Source: Acidithiobacillus montserratensis
Lineage (GTDB): Bacteria > Pseudomonadota > Gammaproteobacteria > Acidithiobacillales > Acidithiobacillaceae
Length of the DNA: 64,000 nt
Direction: 5' to 3'
Assembly (NCBI RefSeq): GCF_018853465.1
Contig: NZ_JABBOU010000023.1
Location: 1-64,000, forward strand
Of this stretch, positions 9,690 to 23,476 are shown in pieces. The notes under the pieces are model-generated. The model searched no databases, was not told where the DNA came from, and saw only the letters and a program-made list of their open reading frames with translations. Each line of letters begins with the position of its first letter. Position 1 is the stretch's first letter. The position numbers and the translations under genes were made by a program.

Positions 9690-9800
9690 CGGAAAAGTCG
9701 GCGTGAGCCGGCGTACAAAGACCGCAGGGGGCGCGAGCCTTAATGTTTTTCCCTGCGTAGGCGACGGCGCGCCAGCTTTCTGGCCGCCTCGGTTAGATAG
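9690..9800 (+). ncRNA. L10 leader (autoregulatory mRNA element)
   Basis: The rplA-rplJ spacer contains GAGCCTTAAT followed by CCTGCGTAGGCGACGG. These resemble, in order, the conserved core of the enterobacterial L10 leader, where the L10(L12)4 complex binds a kink-turn and blocks translation. The strand is GC-rich and can form several stems. Boundaries are approximate. Confidence 0.6.
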
Positions 9801-9814
9801 GAGGTGACATTCAC

Positions 9815-10336
9815 GTGAGCCTTAAACTCGCAGAAAAAGAACAGGTTGTCATCGCCCTTCAAGCCAAAATCACAGAGGCGCAAGCCACTGTGGTAGCAGA
9901 ATATCGTGGTTTGACTGTGGCACAGATGACGGCATTTCGGGCTGAAGCATTGAAGCAGTCCGTACATGTTCAGGTGGTAAAAAATACGCTGTTGAAGCGG
10001 GCGTTGGCGGGTACACCGTTTGCCGTCATGGAACCCTTATTGAAGGGGCCCTTGATATTTGCAGCGGCTGAAGATCCGGTGGCATTAGCCAAAATCTTTA
10101 CGGATTTCTCCAAGCGTTTTGACAAACTGGTGGTTACCGGTGGGGTACTGAGTGGCAAGCAGATTGACGCTGCGGCGATTGTTCAGTTGAGCAAAATGCC
10201 GTCCCGCGAAGAATTGCTGGCGAAGTTGCTCGGCACCATGCAGGCACCCGTATCCGGTTTTGTACGCACCCTCAACGAGGTTCCGAGCCGTTTTGTTCGG
10301 GTCCTTGCCGCAGTTCGCGATCAACGCGCTGCCTAA
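9815..10336 (+). CDS. rplJ: 50S ribosomal protein L10
   Basis: 173 aa L10, the base of the L7/L12 stalk. The N-terminal rRNA-binding part has [17 protein letters not shown] and [10 protein letters not shown], and the C-terminal helix binds L12 dimers. GTG start at 9815 preceded by TAGGAGGTGACATTCAC. L10 with L12 is expected to repress through the leader just upstream. rplL follows after 27 nt. Confidence 0.97.
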   Translation: MSLKLAEKEQVVIALQAKITEAQATVVAEYRGLTVAQMTAFRAEALKQSVHVQVVKNTLLKRALAGTPFAVMEPLLKGPLIFAAAEDPVALAKIFTDFSKRFDKLVVTGGVLSGKQIDAAAIVQLSKMPSREELLAKLLGTMQAPVSGFVRTLNEVPSRFVRVLAAVRDQRAA

Positions 10337-10363
10337 CTAAATTGATGATGAAGGAGTTGTAAA

Positions 10364-10750
10364 ATGGCATTGTCCAAAGCAGAAATTTTAGACGCTATTG
10401 CAGGGATGACGGTTCTGGAACTTTCCGAACTGATCAAAGAAATGGAAGAAAAGTTTGGTGTATCTGCAGCCGCTGTGGCGGTGGCCGCTCCTGCTGGCGG
10501 TGCTGCTGGTGGTGAAGGTGCTGCTGCTGCCGAAGAACAGACGGAGTTTGATGTCATTCTGACCAACGCTGGCGCCAACAAGGTCAACACCATCAAGGTG
10601 GTGCGTGCCATTACCGGTCTGGGCCTGAAAGAAGCCAAAGATCTGGTGGACGGCGCTCCCAAAGCGGTCAAGGAAGGCGTTGCCAAGGCCGAGGCGGAAA
10701 GCGTCAAGGCGCAACTCGTCGAGGCTGGTGCCGAGGCGGAGATCAAGTAA
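10364..10750 (+). CDS. rplL: 50S ribosomal protein L7/L12
   Basis: 128 aa. The N-terminal dimerisation domain ([17 protein letters not shown]) is joined by an Ala/Gly-rich flexible hinge (about residues 35-55) to the factor-binding C-terminal domain with [22 protein letters not shown]. Four copies sit on L10 and recruit EF-Tu and EF-G. The ribosome-binding site GAAGGAG precedes the ATG. Confidence 0.98.
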   Translation: MALSKAEILDAIAGMTVLELSELIKEMEEKFGVSAAAVAVAAPAGGAAGGEGAAAAEEQTEFDVILTNAGANKVNTIKVVRAITGLGLKEAKDLVDGAPKAVKEGVAKAEAESVKAQLVEAGAEAEIK

Positions 10751-10780
10751 TCTGTTGTACCTGTATTGAGCAGTTTATCT

Positions 10781-10807
10781 GGCTGGCAACCGTAAAAGTT
10801 GCCAGCC
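10781..10807 (+). promoter_or_regulatory. rplL-rpoB intercistronic hairpin
   Basis: GGCTGGCAAC (10781-10790) and GTTGCCAGCC (10798-10807) form a perfect 10-bp stem with a 7-nt loop. No T-run follows, so it is not a standard terminator. In enterobacteria the same spacer holds an attenuator and an RNase III site that lower rpoBC expression relative to rplJL; this hairpin could play that role. Confidence 0.6.
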
Positions 10808-10875
10808 CCTCATCGTTTGTGGAAAGCAGCTTTAAGCCTTATCCCTAAACCTTGCAGTTGTTGCGCGGAGCATCC

Positions 10876-13800
10876 ATGGCCTACTCTTTTACTGAAAAGA
10901 AACGGATTCGTAAAGACTTTGGCAAAAGCCAGAGCATTCTCGCAGTGCCATATCTGCTGGCTACGCAGATGGATTCTTATCGGGAGTTCCTCCAGGAGTC
11001 AGTGGCTCCGGCGGCGCGCAAGGAAACAGGGCTGGAGGCGGTTTTCCGCTCGATTTTTCCGATGGAAAGCTATTCCGGCAATGCCATGCTGGATTATGTG
11101 TCCTATCGTCTGGAAAAACCGGCTTTTGATGTGGTGGAATGTCGTCAGCGAGGTCTGACTTATAATGCCGGACTGCGCGTGCGTTTGCGTCTGGCGGTGA
11201 TGGAAAAGGATGACAGTACCGGCGCCAAGCGTGTCAAGGACGTCAAGGAACAGGACGTGTACATGGGCGAAATCCCGCTCATGACCGAACATGGTTCTTT
11301 TGTCATCAATGGCACTGAGCGTATTATCGTGTCCCAGTTGCATCGCTCACCGGGTGTGTTTTTTGATCATGACCGGGGCAAAACCCATTCATCCGGCAAG
11401 TTGCTGTTCAATGCCCGGATTATTCCCTATCGCGGTTCCTGGTTGGATTTTGAATTTGATCCCAAGGATCATGTGTATGCGCGTATTGACCGGCGCCGCA
11501 AATTGCCGGCAACCACGCTGTTGCGGGCGCTCGGTTACGGTACCGAAGATATTCTCGAAATGTTTTTCGAGACCGATACCTTCCATATTCTCGACGGCGA
11601 GCTGCATTATGATTTCATCCCCCAGCGTTTGCAGGGTGAAATTGCCAGCTTCGATATTGTCAATCCAGCCACCGGCGAGTTACTGGTAGCAACGGGTAAA
11701 CGTATCACTGCCCGGCATATCAAAGCCATGGCCGAGGTGCCCGGCTTGCAGCAGCTGCCGGTCCCCGATGTCTTTGTTTTGGGAAAAATTGTCGCCAGGG
11801 ATGTGGTCAACCCTGAGACCGGCGAAGTATTGCTCGCCGTCAATGAACCCATTACCGGCGAAGTGCTGGATCTGCTGCGCAAGGGGCCGTCATTGTCCCT
11901 GCATACCCTGTACATCAACGAACTTGATCGCGGGCCGTATATTTCCGAGACTCTGCGCATTGACACTTCCCGCGATGCCCATGAAGCCCAGATGGAAATT
12001 TACCGGCTGATGCGTCCGGGTGAACCGCCCACCAAGGATGCCGCACAAAATCTGTTCCAGGGTTTGTTCTTCAGTCCGGACCGCTACGATTTGTCAGCGG
12101 TGGGGCGGATGAAGTTCAATCGTCGGGTAGGTCGTGAAGAAATTACCGGTCCTGGCGTGTTGAGCAGTGAAGATATTCTGGCCGTGCTTAAGGTGTTGGT
12201 ATCCCTGCGTAATGGTATCGGGGAAATCGATGACATTGATCATCTCGGCAATCGTCGGGTGCGTTCGGTCGGTGAGTTGATGGAAAACCAGTTCCGATTG
12301 GGATTGGTGCGGGTGGAAAGAGCCGTGAAAGATCGTCTGGCTCTGGCTGAAAGTGAAGGCCTGACCCCTCAGGATCTCATCAATGCCAAGCCGATTGCGG
12401 CGGTCGTCAACGAGTTTTTTGGTTCCAGCCAGCTTTCTCAGTTCATGGACCAGACCAATCCGCTGTCGGAAGTCACCCACAAGCGCCGGGTTTCCGCCTT
12501 GGGGCCTGGTGGCTTGACCCGTGAACGGGCCGGCTTTGAAGTCCGTGACGTGCATCCCACCCATTATGGTCGCATCTGCCCGATTGAAACGCCGGAAGGT
12601 CCCAATATCGGTTTGATCAACAGCTTGTCCTGCTATGCCCGGACCAACGAGTACGGCTTTCTGGAAACCCCCTATCGCCGCGTTATCGATCGTCGGGCGA
12701 CTGACGAAATCGAGTATCTCTCCGCCATTGAAGAAGGCAATTACATGATTGCCCAGGCCAATTCGGCCCTGGACGAGCATGGGATGTTGATCGATGAGCT
12801 GATTTCCTGTCGTTACAAGAATGAGACCACACTGGCCAGTAGCGATCAGGTGCAGTTCATGGATATTTCTCCGCGCCAGATTGTGTCGGTGGCGGCGAGT
12901 ATGATCCCCTTCCTGGAGCATGACGATGCCAACCGCGCCCTTATGGGTTCGAACATGCAGCGTCAGGCTGTCCCGACCATTCGTTCCGATGCGCCCATGG
13001 TGGGCACCGGCATGGAACGGGTGGTGGCCATTGATTCCGGCGCGGCTGTGGTTGCCCGGCGTGGTGGTGTGGTGGATATTGTTGATGGCGCGCGTATTGT
13101 TATCCGCGTCAACGATGAAGAAACCCTGGCGGAAGAGCCCGGCGTGGATATCTACAATCTCGTGAAGTACGCCCGTTCCAACCAGAACACCACATTGAAT
13201 CAGCGGCCGGTGGTGCAGGTCGGTGATGTGGTCAGTCGCGGTGATGTGCTCGCCGACGGTCCCAGTACCGAAATGGGCGAACTGGCTCTGGGTCAGAACA
13301 TGCTGGTAGCCTTCATGCCCTGGAATGGATACAACTTTGAAGACTCCATTCTTATTTCCGAACGGGTCGTGGCAGAAGATCGCTATACCACCATCCATAT
13401 TGAAGAGTTTCCGGTTTTTGCCCGGGATACCAAACTGGGACCGGAAGAAATTACCCGGGATATTCCCAATGTCGCCGAAGGCGCGCTCCGTCATCTGGAT
13501 GAGTCGGGAATTGTTATCATCGGTGCCGAACTGTCTCCCGGAGATATTCTGGTGGGTAAGGTAACGCCCAAGGGTGAAACCCAGCTGACCCCCGAAGAGA
13601 AGCTGTTGCGCGCCATCTTCGGGGAGAAAGCTTCGGACGTGAAGGATAATTCCTTGCGCATGCCGGCTGGCATGTATGGAACGGTCATTGATGTTCAGGT
13701 TTTCACCCGGGATGGTATCGATAAGGATGCCCGCGCCAAGTCCATCGAAGAACATGAATTGACACGTATCCGCAAGGACTTGAACGATCAGTACCGGATT

Positions 13801-14964
13801 GTCGAAGAAGACAGCTATCAGCGTATTGAAAGGCAGTTGATCGGCAAGGTGGCCGAGGGCGGTCCCAAGGGACTGGCTGCTGGCAACAAGGTCACCAAGG
13901 CTTACCTGAAAGATCTGCCCCGGGCGCAATGGTTCGAAATCCGCCTGCGTTCTGATGAAGGGAATGATGCCCTGGAACAGATCCGTGCTCAGCTGGAAGA
14001 ACAGCGTCAGCGTCTGGATGCGGTGCTGGAAGAAAAGCGTCGCAAGCTGACTCAGGGAGATGATCTCAGTCCCGGCGTTCTGAAAATGGTCAAGGTGCAT
14101 GTGGCCATCAAGCGGCAGTTGCAACCCGGTGATAAGATGGCGGGTCGCCACGGCAACAAGGGCGTGGTGTCCAAAATCGTACCGGTTGAGGATATGCCCC
14201 ATCTTGCCGATGGGACCTCGGTCGATATCGTACTTAATCCGTTGGGCGTGCCTTCGCGTATGAACGTGGGGCAAATTCTGGAAACCCACCTGGGCTGGGC
14301 TGCCAAAGGGCTGGGCAAAAAAATTGCGGCCATGCTGGAAAGCGATCTCGCCATGCAGGAAATGCGCGCCTTCCTCGCTGAAATCTACAATCGGGCCGGC
14401 AAAAAGGAAGACCTCGACAGTCTCAGCGATGAAGAAATCCGGGTACTGGCGCAAAACCTGCGTGGCGGTGTGCCCATGGCAACCCCGGTATTTGATGGTG
14501 CTTCCGAAGAAGAAATCCGCGACATGCTGGAACTGGCCGGGCTGCCACGTAGCGGCCAGGTGACCCTCTATGACGGGCGTACGGGTGATGCCTTTGATCG
14601 CCCGGTGACCGTGGGTTACCTCTATATGCTCAAGTTGCACCACCTGGTGGACGACAAGATGCATGCGCGCTCTACCGGACCGTACAGTCTGGTCACCCAG
14701 CAGCCCTTGGGTGGCAAGGCACAATTCGGCGGTCAGCGTTTCGGCGAAATGGAAGTCTGGGCGCTGGAAGCCTATGGCGCCGCCTATACCCTGCAGGAAA
14801 TGCTGACGGTGAAATCCGATGACGTCAGTGGACGCAGTAAAATGTATGAGTCCATCGTCAAAGGCGATTTCCGTATGGATGCCGGAATGCCGGAGTCTTT
14901 CAATGTGCTTTTGAAAGAACTGCGTTCCCTGGGTATTGACATTGAATTGGAACAGTCCAAGTAA
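10876..14964 (+). CDS. rpoB: RNA polymerase beta subunit
   Basis: 1362 aa from ATG 10876 (GGAG 5 nt upstream); an in-frame TTG at 10852 gives an implausible N-terminal extension. The rifampicin-pocket region ([20 protein letters not shown], then [11 protein letters not shown]) reads like the sensitive form. Active-centre segments include [10 protein letters not shown] and [14 protein letters not shown], and the C-terminal clamp with [18 protein letters not shown] is intact. rpoC follows 24 nt downstream. Confidence 0.98.
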   Translation: MAYSFTEKKRIRKDFGKSQSILAVPYLLATQMDSYREFLQESVAPAARKETGLEAVFRSIFPMESYSGNAMLDYVSYRLEKPAFDVVECRQRGLTYNAGLRVRLRLAVMEKDDSTGAKRVKDVKEQDVYMGEIPLMTEHGSFVINGTERIIVSQLHRSPGVFFDHDRGKTHSSGKLLFNARIIPYRGSWLDFEFDPKDHVYARIDRRRKLPATTLLRALGYGTEDILEMFFETDTFHILDGELHYDFIPQRLQGEIASFDIVNPATGELLVATGKRITARHIKAMAEVPGLQQLPVPDVFVLGKIVARDVVNPETGEVLLAVNEPITGEVLDLLRKGPSLSLHTLYINELDRGPYISETLRIDTSRDAHEAQMEIYRLMRPGEPPTKDAAQNLFQGLFFSPDRYDLSAVGRMKFNRRVGREEITGPGVLSSEDILAVLKVLVSLRNGIGEIDDIDHLGNRRVRSVGELMENQFRLGLVRVERAVKDRLALAESEGLTPQDLINAKPIAAVVNEFFGSSQLSQFMDQTNPLSEVTHKRRVSALGPGGLTRERAGFEVRDVHPTHYGRICPIETPEGPNIGLINSLSCYARTNEYGFLETPYRRVIDRRATDEIEYLSAIEEGNYMIAQANSALDEHGMLIDELISCRYKNETTLASSDQVQFMDISPRQIVSVAASMIPFLEHDDANRALMGSNMQRQAVPTIRSDAPMVGTGMERVVAIDSGAAVVARRGGVVDIVDGARIVIRVNDEETLAEEPGVDIYNLVKYARSNQNTTLNQRPVVQVGDVVSRGDVLADGPSTEMGELALGQNMLVAFMPWNGYNFEDSILISERVVAEDRYTTIHIEEFPVFARDTKLGPEEITRDIPNVAEGALRHLDESGIVIIGAELSPGDILVGKVTPKGETQLTPEEKLLRAIFGEKASDVKDNSLRMPAGMYGTVIDVQVFTRDGIDKDARAKSIEEHELTRIRKDLNDQYRIVEEDSYQRIERQLIGKVAEGGPKGLAAGNKVTKAYLKDLPRAQWFEIRLRSDEGNDALEQIRAQLEEQRQRLDAVLEEKRRKLTQGDDLSPGVLKMVKVHVAIKRQLQPGDKMAGRHGNKGVVSKIVPVEDMPHLADGTSVDIVLNPLGVPSRMNVGQILETHLGWAAKGLGKKIAAMLESDLAMQEMRAFLAEIYNRAGKKEDLDSLSDEEIRVLAQNLRGGVPMATPVFDGASEEEIRDMLELAGLPRSGQVTLYDGRTGDAFDRPVTVGYLYMLKLHHLVDDKMHARSTGPYSLVTQQPLGGKAQFGGQRFGEMEVWALEAYGAAYTLQEMLTVKSDDVSGRSKMYESIVKGDFRMDAGMPESFNVLLKELRSLGIDIELEQSK

Positions 14965-14988
14965 TATTTCCGCCCCGGGCGGGCAAGG

Positions 14989-17900
14989 ATGGATGCGTTG
15001 AAAGACTTACTGAAGCTCTTCAAACAAAACGATCAGCAGGAAGAATTTGATGCCATACGAATTGGCATCGCTTCGCCGGACAAGGTGCGTTCCTGGTCTT
15101 TTGGTGAAGTAAAAAAGCCCGAAACCATTAATTACCGGACGTTCAAACCCGAACGCGAAGGCTTGTTCTGCGCCAAGATTTTCGGCCCGATCAAGGACTA
15201 CGAATGTTTGTGTGGCAAATACAAACGACTCAAGCATCGCGGCGTGGTTTGCGAAAAGTGCGGCGTCGAAGTCACCCAGGCGCGGGTACGCCGCGAACGT
15301 ATGGGTCATATAGAGCTGGCCAGTCCGGTCGCGCATATCTGGTTCCTCAAGTCCCTACCCAGCCGGATGGGTATGATTCTCGATATGCCTTTGCGGGATA
15401 TTGAGCGGGTCCTGTATTTTGAGGCCTATGTGGTGGTGGATCCCGGTGTGACGACCCTCGAACGCGGCCTCATCATGAGTGAGGACCAGTACCTTGATGC
15501 CCTCGAAGAACATGGGGATGAATTTGTCGCCAAGATGGGTGCGGAAGGCATTCGTGATTTGCTCCGGGGCATTCCTCTGGTGCAGGAAATCGAGCGGATT
15601 CGCAATGAACTGCGCGAGAGCAACTCCGACACCAAGACCAAAAAACTGAGCAAGCGCCTGAAAATTCTGGAAGGCTTTGAGTCTTCCGGTAATCGTCCGG
15701 AATGGATGATCATGGAAGTGCTGCCGGTGCTGCCCCCGGATTTGCGCCCGCTGGTACCCCTGGATGGTGGACGTTTTGCCACTTCAGACCTGAACGATCT
15801 GTATCGTCGGGTCATCAACCGTAACAACCGGCTCAAGCGTCTGCTCGAACTGAAAGCCCCGGATATTATCGTCCGGAATGAAAAGCGCATGCTCCAGGAA
15901 GCGGTGGACGCCCTGTTGGACAATGGCCGGCGTGGCCGGGCCATTTCCGGGCCCAACAAGCGTCCCCTCAAGTCCCTGGCTGATATGATCAAGGGTAAGC
16001 AGGGCCGTTTCCGTCAGAATCTCCTGGGCAAGCGAGTGGATTACTCCGGCCGTTCGGTGATTGTGGTGGGGCCGGAATTACGTCTGCATCAATGCGGCCT
16101 GCCCAAGAAAATGGCTCTTGAGCTTTTCAAGCCCTTTATTTTCAACAAGCTCGAAGAGCGGGGTCTGGCTACGACCATCAAGGCGGCCAAACGTCTGGTC
16201 GAACAGGAAAAGCCCGAAGTTTGGGATATTCTGGAAGAAGTCATTCGTGAGCATCCGGTCATGCTCAACCGCGCGCCGACCCTCCACCGTTTGGGTATCC
16301 AGGCTTTCGAGCCGGTATTGATCGAAGGCAAGGCCATTCAGCTGCATCCTCTGGTTTGTGCGGCCTATAATGCCGACTTTGACGGTGACCAGATGGCAGT
16401 ACACGTACCGCTTTCTCTGGAAGCCCAGCTCGAAGCCCGTACCCTGATGATGTCCACCAACAATATTCTCAGCCCGGCCAACGGTGATCCGGTCATCGTG
16501 CCGTCACAGGATATTGTGCTGGGTCTCTACTATGTCAGCCAGGAACGCGCCGATGCCAAGGGTACCGGCAGCATGTTTGCCGACATCCGCGAAGTACGCC
16601 GGGCTTACGAGAGCGGGGAAGTGGGCCTGCACGCGCGTATCACGGTGCGTTTCCGGGGCGAACGTCTAGAGACGACGGCTGGCCGCGCCCTGCTCGGTGA
16701 TATTTTACCTGAGGGATTGCCCTTCAGCGTGATCAACAGGGTGCTGAAGAAAAAGGTGATCGGTGAACTGATCAATACCTGTTATCGACGTTTGGGGATT
16801 AAAGATACCGTCATTTTTGCCGATCAGCTCATGTACACCGGGTTCCGGATGGCCACCCGGGCGGGTATTTCCTTCGGTGCCGGAGACATGGTCACCCCGC
16901 AGGAGAAAGAAGGCATTCTCAGCCGTTCCGAAGACGAGGTGAAAGCCATACAGGCCCAGTACACATCTGGTCTGGTCACCGAAGGTGAGCGCTACAATAA
17001 GGTGGTGGACATCTGGTCCAGAGCTACCGATGAAGTAGCGAAAGCGATGATGGATCGGGTTAGCAAGGAAACCGTTACCTTGCCGGACGGGAGCAGCGTG
17101 CAGCAGGATTCCTTCAACTCCATCTTTATGATGGCTGATTCCGGCGCCCGTGGTTCTGCTGCCCAGATTCGTCAGTTGGCAGGTATGCGTGGCCTGATGG
17201 CCAAGCCGGATGGTTCGATTATCGAGACACCCATTACCGCGAACTTCCGCGAAGGGCTTAACGTACTGCAGTACTTCATCTCCACTCACGGTGCCCGGAA
17301 GGGCCTGGCGGATACGGCACTGAAGACCGCGAACTCCGGCTATCTGACGCGCCGACTGGTAGATGTCACCCAGGATCTGGTGGTGGTGGAACATGATTGC
17401 GGCTCGGAAGAGGGGCTGCCCATGACCTCACTGGTGGAAGGGGGCGAAGTCATTGAACCCCTGCGCGATCGAGTGCTCGGTCGTGTTCTGGCGGAAGATC
17501 TGGTGCATCCCAATACCGGAGATATTGTCATCGCCCGCAACACCCTGTTGACTGAACAGCATCTGGGTCAACTCGACGAGCTGGGCGTGGATGGCCTGAA
17601 AGTGCGCTCGCCGTTAACCTGCCATTCCCGGCACGGAGTCTGCGCGCTTTGCTATGGTCGCGATCTGGCCAGAGGCCACCTGGTCAATGCCGGTGAGGCG
17701 GTCGGCGTGATTGCTGCGCAATCCATCGGTGAACCGGGCACCCAGTTGACCATGCGGACCTTCCACATTGGTGGTGCGGCCAGTCGTTCTGCCGCCCAGA
17801 GCAGTCTGGACGTGAAGCAGGGCGGTGTCTTCCATTATCAGGCGAACTTGCGGGTGGTGACTCATTCCAGTGGACGCCATGTGGTGGTCGGCCGGAATGG

Positions 17901-19155
17901 TGAAGTAACCGTAACCGACGAGCAGGGCCGTGAAAAGGAACGCTACAAGATGCCCTACGGCGCTACCCTGCTGGTCAATGACAATGCTTCGGTCACTGCC
18001 GGTATGCGGGTAGCGGAATGGGATCCCCACACCCGCCCGATTGTCAGTGAAGTGGGTGGTAAAATCTCCCTCAAGGACGCCGTGGAAGGTGCCAGTGTCG
18101 CCATTCAGACCGATGAAATCACCGGTTTGTCAACCCTGATGGTCATCGATGCCAAGCAGCGCCCTGCCCATGGTCGGGACCTGCGCCCGGTCATCAGCAT
18201 CCTCGATGAGAAAGGCCAGGATCTGAAGCTGCCCGGCACTGATCTCCCGGCCCGTTATTTCCTCCCCGCCCGTGCCATTATCGCGGTACAGGAAGGTATG
18301 GAAATTTTCCCCGGCGATATTCTGGCCCGTCTGCCTGCCGGTACCACGAAGACCCGTGACATCACCGGTGGTTTGCCGCGTGTGGCCGAATTGTTCGAAG
18401 CCCGTCGTCCCAAGGATTTTGCGATTATTGCGGAACACGAGGGTATTGTCGGCTTCGGCAAGGACACAAAGGGCAAGCAGCGCCTTATCATCACCGATGA
18501 AAACGGCGAACAGCACGAATATCTGATTCCCAAGGGGCGGCACGTCACCGTGTATGAAGGTGAGCGTGTGGTCCCCGGTGAACAGTTAGTCGAAGGTCAG
18601 CCGGTGCCCCACGACATCTTGCGGGTACTGGGCGTACAAGCGCTGGCCAACTACATCGTCGACGAAGTCCAGGACGTGTATCGTCTGCAGGGTGTACGGA
18701 TTAACGACAAGCACATCGAAGTGATCCTCCGGCAGATGCTGCGTCGTGTGGAAGTCACTTCCAGTGGGGATGGCACCTTTATCCCCGGAGATCAGGTTGA
18801 TCGGGCCCGGGTGGAAGATGAAAATGCCCGACTGGAACGGGAAGGCAAGGAAGTGGCGCGTTTTACGCCAATGCTGCTGGGTATCACCAAGGCCAGTTTG
18901 TCAACTGAGTCCTTTATTTCGGCGGCAAGTTTCCAGGAAACCACCCGTGTACTGACCGAAGCGGCAGTGTCCGGAAAACTGGATGATCTGCGTGGTCTGA
19001 AAGAAAACGTCATTGTGGGGCGTCTGGTACCGGCAGGTACCGGTCTGGCCTACCATGAACATCGGCGGCGCTTGAATCGAGGCGAAACACTCAGTACCGG
19101 GGAAAAATCCGTCGCGGCGACGACAGAAATACTGCTCGATAGCGAAAACCCGTAA
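14989..19155 (+). CDS. rpoC: RNA polymerase beta' subunit
   Basis: 1388 aa. It has the N-terminal zinc ribbon (CLCGKY, then CEKCGVEV), the catalytic Mg-binding motif [12 protein letters not shown], the trigger-loop region with [15 protein letters not shown], and the second zinc site CDCGSEEG with [16 protein letters not shown]. Start ATG 14989 follows GGGCAAGGATGG. No terminator is visible after its stop; the next unit begins with a strong promoter 28 nt downstream. Confidence 0.98.
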   Translation: MDALKDLLKLFKQNDQQEEFDAIRIGIASPDKVRSWSFGEVKKPETINYRTFKPEREGLFCAKIFGPIKDYECLCGKYKRLKHRGVVCEKCGVEVTQARVRRERMGHIELASPVAHIWFLKSLPSRMGMILDMPLRDIERVLYFEAYVVVDPGVTTLERGLIMSEDQYLDALEEHGDEFVAKMGAEGIRDLLRGIPLVQEIERIRNELRESNSDTKTKKLSKRLKILEGFESSGNRPEWMIMEVLPVLPPDLRPLVPLDGGRFATSDLNDLYRRVINRNNRLKRLLELKAPDIIVRNEKRMLQEAVDALLDNGRRGRAISGPNKRPLKSLADMIKGKQGRFRQNLLGKRVDYSGRSVIVVGPELRLHQCGLPKKMALELFKPFIFNKLEERGLATTIKAAKRLVEQEKPEVWDILEEVIREHPVMLNRAPTLHRLGIQAFEPVLIEGKAIQLHPLVCAAYNADFDGDQMAVHVPLSLEAQLEARTLMMSTNNILSPANGDPVIVPSQDIVLGLYYVSQERADAKGTGSMFADIREVRRAYESGEVGLHARITVRFRGERLETTAGRALLGDILPEGLPFSVINRVLKKKVIGELINTCYRRLGIKDTVIFADQLMYTGFRMATRAGISFGAGDMVTPQEKEGILSRSEDEVKAIQAQYTSGLVTEGERYNKVVDIWSRATDEVAKAMMDRVSKETVTLPDGSSVQQDSFNSIFMMADSGARGSAAQIRQLAGMRGLMAKPDGSIIETPITANFREGLNVLQYFISTHGARKGLADTALKTANSGYLTRRLVDVTQDLVVVEHDCGSEEGLPMTSLVEGGEVIEPLRDRVLGRVLAEDLVHPNTGDIVIARNTLLTEQHLGQLDELGVDGLKVRSPLTCHSRHGVCALCYGRDLARGHLVNAGEAVGVIAAQSIGEPGTQLTMRTFHIGGAASRSAAQSSLDVKQGGVFHYQANLRVVTHSSGRHVVVGRNGEVTVTDEQGREKERYKMPYGATLLVNDNASVTAGMRVAEWDPHTRPIVSEVGGKISLKDAVEGASVAIQTDEITGLSTLMVIDAKQRPAHGRDLRPVISILDEKGQDLKLPGTDLPARYFLPARAIIAVQEGMEIFPGDILARLPAGTTKTRDITGGLPRVAELFEARRPKDFAIIAEHEGIVGFGKDTKGKQRLIITDENGEQHEYLIPKGRHVTVYEGERVVPGEQLVEGQPVPHDILRVLGVQALANYIVDEVQDVYRLQGVRINDKHIEVILRQMLRRVEVTSSGDGTFIPGDQVDRARVEDENARLEREGKEVARFTPMLLGITKASLSTESFISAASFQETTRVLTEAAVSGKLDDLRGLKENVIVGRLVPAGTGLAYHEHRRRLNRGETLSTGEKSVAATTEILLDSENP

Positions 19156-19182
19156 TTTTGTAAGGTATGTCCGAGGCTTGCC

Positions 19183-19211
19183 TTGACAGTCAGGGCCAGC
19201 CTCACTAGAAT
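19183..19211 (+). promoter_or_regulatory. Strong sigma-70 promoter for the str/S10 superoperon
   Basis: TTGACA (19183-19188) and TAGAAT (19206-19211) are separated by exactly 17 nt, with a GC-rich discriminator GCGCCC after the -10. It lies between rpoC and rpsL and is the best promoter-like match noticed in this window. An inverted repeat overlaps it (19196-19235). Confidence 0.85.
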
Positions 19212-19235
19212 GCGCCCTCTCATCGGTGAGGCTGG
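19196..19235. repeat. 10-bp perfect inverted repeat bracketing the rpsL promoter -10
   Basis: CCAGCCTCAC at 19196-19205 and GTGAGGCTGG at 19226-19235 are exact reverse complements with a 20-nt spacer. The spacer holds the TAGAAT -10 and the expected transcription start. It could be an operator, or the downstream arm could matter only as part of the early transcript. Confidence 0.7.
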
Positions 19236-19264
19236 GTGCCATCATCGTACTCTGGAGATTGTAA

Positions 19265-19636
19265 ATGCCCACATTAAATCAACTCGTGCGCAAGCCACGC
19301 AAGCGGCCTGTCGCCAAAAGCAAGGTGCCAGCCCTGGACGCGAATCCCCAAAAACGTGGGGTATGCACCCGTGTGTACACCACAACGCCTAAAAAGCCCA
19401 ACTCGGCACTGCGTAAGGTCGCCCGTGTGCGTCTCACCAATGGTTTTGAGGTCAGTAGTTACATTCCTGGTGAAGGTCACAACCTCCAGGAGCACTCGGT
19501 GGTGTTGATCCGTGGTGGCCGTGTCAAGGATTTACCCGGCGTTCGTTATCATATTGTGCGTGGTACCCTGGATACTGCTGGCGTGAAAAACCGCAAACAG
19601 TCCCGCTCCAAGTACGGCGCCAAGCGTCCCAAATAA
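19265..19636 (+). CDS. rpsL: 30S ribosomal protein S12
   Basis: 123 aa decoding-centre protein. [12 protein letters not shown] carries the lysine equivalent to K42, and [10 protein letters not shown] carries the one equivalent to K87. Both are the streptomycin-sensitive residues. First gene of the str cluster, behind the promoter at 19183. Confidence 0.98.
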   Translation: MPTLNQLVRKPRKRPVAKSKVPALDANPQKRGVCTRVYTTTPKKPNSALRKVARVRLTNGFEVSSYIPGEGHNLQEHSVVLIRGGRVKDLPGVRYHIVRGTLDTAGVKNRKQSRSKYGAKRPK

Positions 19637-19662
19637 GCAGAAATTGAAGGAGTTGTTGCGCC

Positions 19663-20133
19663 ATGCCCAGACGTCGTGAAGTCCCCAAGCGGGTTGTCCT
19701 CCCGGATCCCAAATACAAAGAAGAAATCATCGCCAAATTTGCCAACGTCATGATGCGTGACGGCAAAAAAAGTACAGCGGAGAAAATTGTTTATGGTGCT
19801 CTCGAAATGGTTGCGGAGCGCAGCAAGAATGATGCGCTGGAAATATTCCGCAAGGCCATTGACAACGTCCGCCCGGTGGTGGAAGTCAAGAGCCGACGCG
19901 TGGGTGGTGCCACCTATCAGGTTCCGGTAGAAATCCGCTCGGATCGCAGAATGGCTTTGGCCATGCGCTGGCTGCGCGACTCCGCGCGCAAGCGTAACGA
20001 AAAATCCATGGGCAACCGTCTGGCTGCCGAAATTCTGGAAGCGGCAGAAAATCGTGGTAATGCCGTGCGTAAGCGGGAAGAAACCCACCGCATGGCTGAA
20101 GCCAACAAGGCTTTTGCCCATTTCCGTTGGTAA
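19663..20133 (+). CDS. rpsG: 30S ribosomal protein S7
   Basis: 156 aa S7, the primary 16S 3'-domain binder and usual translational repressor of the str operon. Signature [18 protein letters not shown] at the N-terminus and [20 protein letters not shown] in the middle. Ribosome-binding site GAAGGAG lies before ATG 19663. 26 nt after rpsL and 32 nt before fusA. Confidence 0.98.
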   Translation: MPRRREVPKRVVLPDPKYKEEIIAKFANVMMRDGKKSTAEKIVYGALEMVAERSKNDALEIFRKAIDNVRPVVEVKSRRVGGATYQVPVEIRSDRRMALAMRWLRDSARKRNEKSMGNRLAAEILEAAENRGNAVRKREETHRMAEANKAFAHFRW

Positions 20134-20165
20134 TTGACCAGACTCTGACCCAAAAGGACTAAACT

Positions 20166-22265
20166 GTGGCTCGCACGACCCCCATTGAACGTTATCGCAA
20201 TATCGGCATTATGGCGCATATTGATGCCGGCAAAACGACTACTACTGAGCGTATCTTGTTTTACACGGGCGTGTCCCACAAGATTGGTGAGGTGCATGAG
20301 GGTACGGCCGTCATGGACTGGATGGCCCAGGAGCAGGAGCGGGGTATCACCATCACTTCGGCAGCTACCACCTGTTTCTGGAAAGGGATGGATGGGCAGC
20401 GCGCCGAGCACCGTATCAACATTATTGACACCCCCGGACATGTCGACTTCACCATTGAGGTGGAGCGCTCCCTGCGCGTGCTGGACGGCGCCATGGCCGT
20501 CTTCTGCGCGGTAGGCGGGGTGCAGCCCCAGTCCGAAACCGTATGGCGTCAGGCCAACAAGTACAAGGTTCCGCGTATCGCCTTTGTGAACAAGATGGAT
20601 CGCCAGGGTGCCAACTTCAAGCGGGTTGTCGAGCAAATTGCCACCAAACTGAAAGGTAATCCGGTTCCCGTGCAGTTGCCCATTGGTGAAGAAGAACGCT
20701 TTAGTGGCGTCATCGACCTGATGAAAATGAAGTCCATCAATTGGGATGATGCACTCCAGGGGACGCGCTTTACGGAAGAGGAAATTCCTGCCGATATGCG
20801 CGAGGAAGCGGAAGCTGCCCGGCATTTCATGGTGGAAGCCATTGCCGATGCCGACGAAGACATCATGATGAAATATCTGGAAGGCGAGGAAATCTCCATT
20901 CCTGAGCTGCAGGCGGCTTTACGCAAGGCGACCATTGCTGGCACCGCAGTTCCCGTACTCTGCGGCAGTGCATTCAAGAACAAAGGCGTACAGGCTGCCC
21001 TGGATGCGGTTCTGGATTACCTGCCTTCTCCGGTTGATATTGAGGCGGTAGTAGGTACGGATCCGGATACCGGCGCGGAGATTGTGCGTTCTGCTGATGA
21101 TGCAGAGCCCTTTTCGGCTCTGGCGTTCAAAATCGCTACGGATCCTTTTGTCGGTCAGTTGACCTTTTTCCGGGTGTATTCCGGAGTGTTGACCGCGGGT
21201 TCGACGGTGTTGAATCCGGGTCGTAACCAGAAAGAGCGTATCGGTCGGGTGCTCCAGATGCACGCCAACGAACGCCATGAAATCAAGGAAGTACTGGCAG
21301 GTGATATCGCCGCTGCGGTGGGTTTGAAGACCGCCTACACGGGTGACACCCTATGTGATCTCAATAAAGCCATTTCTCTGGAGCAGATGGAATTTCCCGA
21401 ACCGGTCATTCATGTGGCGGTGGAACCAAAAACCAAAGCCGACCAGGAAAAAATGGGTATTGCTCTGGGTAAGTTGGCCCAGGAAGATCCTTCGTTCCGG
21501 GTGCGTACCGATCAAGAATCGGGTCAGACCATTATTTCCGGTATGGGTGAGTTGCATCTGGAAATTATCGTCGATCGCATGAAGCGGGAGTTCAACGTCG
21601 AAGCTACGGTGGGCGCTCCCCAGGTAGCCTATCGTGAAACCATCCGTAAAACGGTGGAGGCTGAAGGTAAATTCGTCCGTCAGTCGGGTGGCCGTGGTCA
21701 ATATGGTCACGTCTGGCTGCGCCTGGAACCCCTGGAGCCCGGTACCGGCTTCATTTTCGAAAATGCCGTAGTCGGTGGTACGGTGCCCAAAGAATTTATC
21801 GGCCCGACGGAAAAAGGTGTTGAAGAAGCCCTGGATAATGGTATCATCGCCGGCTTCCCGGTGGTGGACGTCAAGGTCACTATTTTTGATGGTTCCTATC
21901 ATGACGTCGACTCATCGGAAGCCGCCTTTAAAATTGCGGGTTCCATGGGTTTCAAGGCGGGTGCGGCAAAAGCCAACCCGGTCCTGCTGGAACCCATATT
22001 TGCTGTGGAAGTGGTGACCCCGGAAGAATACATGGGTGACATCATTGGTGACATCAATAGTCGGCGCGGCATGATGCAGGGCATGGAAGATGAGGCAGGC
22101 GCTAAGGTGATTCGCTGTGAAGTGCCGCTGTCGGAAATGTTTGGTTATGCCACCACCGTGCGTTCGCTTTCGCAAGGTCGTGCCACTTATACCATGCAGT
22201 TTGAGAAGTATATGGAAGTCCCCGGCCATGTGGCCGAGGCTATTGTCAAGAAAAGTCAGCGCTAG
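20166..22265 (+). CDS. fusA: Elongation factor G
   Basis: 699 aa translocase GTPase with a GTG start after AAAGGAC. P-loop [21 protein letters not shown] is split here as [17 protein letters not shown] plus FYTG; switch II is DTPGHVDFT and the guanine motif NKMDRQGA. Domain IV shows [10 protein letters not shown] and domain [19 protein letters not shown]. Standard position rpsL-rpsG-fusA-tuf. Confidence 0.98.
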   Translation: MARTTPIERYRNIGIMAHIDAGKTTTTERILFYTGVSHKIGEVHEGTAVMDWMAQEQERGITITSAATTCFWKGMDGQRAEHRINIIDTPGHVDFTIEVERSLRVLDGAMAVFCAVGGVQPQSETVWRQANKYKVPRIAFVNKMDRQGANFKRVVEQIATKLKGNPVPVQLPIGEEERFSGVIDLMKMKSINWDDALQGTRFTEEEIPADMREEAEAARHFMVEAIADADEDIMMKYLEGEEISIPELQAALRKATIAGTAVPVLCGSAFKNKGVQAALDAVLDYLPSPVDIEAVVGTDPDTGAEIVRSADDAEPFSALAFKIATDPFVGQLTFFRVYSGVLTAGSTVLNPGRNQKERIGRVLQMHANERHEIKEVLAGDIAAAVGLKTAYTGDTLCDLNKAISLEQMEFPEPVIHVAVEPKTKADQEKMGIALGKLAQEDPSFRVRTDQESGQTIISGMGELHLEIIVDRMKREFNVEATVGAPQVAYRETIRKTVEAEGKFVRQSGGRGQYGHVWLRLEPLEPGTGFIFENAVVGGTVPKEFIGPTEKGVEEALDNGIIAGFPVVDVKVTIFDGSYHDVDSSEAAFKIAGSMGFKAGAAKANPVLLEPIFAVEVVTPEEYMGDIIGDINSRRGMMQGMEDEAGAKVIRCEVPLSEMFGYATTVRSLSQGRATYTMQFEKYMEVPGHVAEAIVKKSQR

Positions 22266-22285
22266 TCGTAACGGGAGAGTTCAAG

Positions 22286-23475
<1,190 letters not shown>

Positions 23476-23476
<1 letters not shown>

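Noticed and set aside
12094-14724. 876-aa open frame antisense to rpoB
   Set aside because: It is the mirror of rpoB's codon bias; its translation has no recognisable domain and rpoB is certain.
19917-20825. 302-aa minus-strand frame over rpsG/fusA
   Set aside because: Antisense shadow of two ribosomal-cluster genes with no independent signal.
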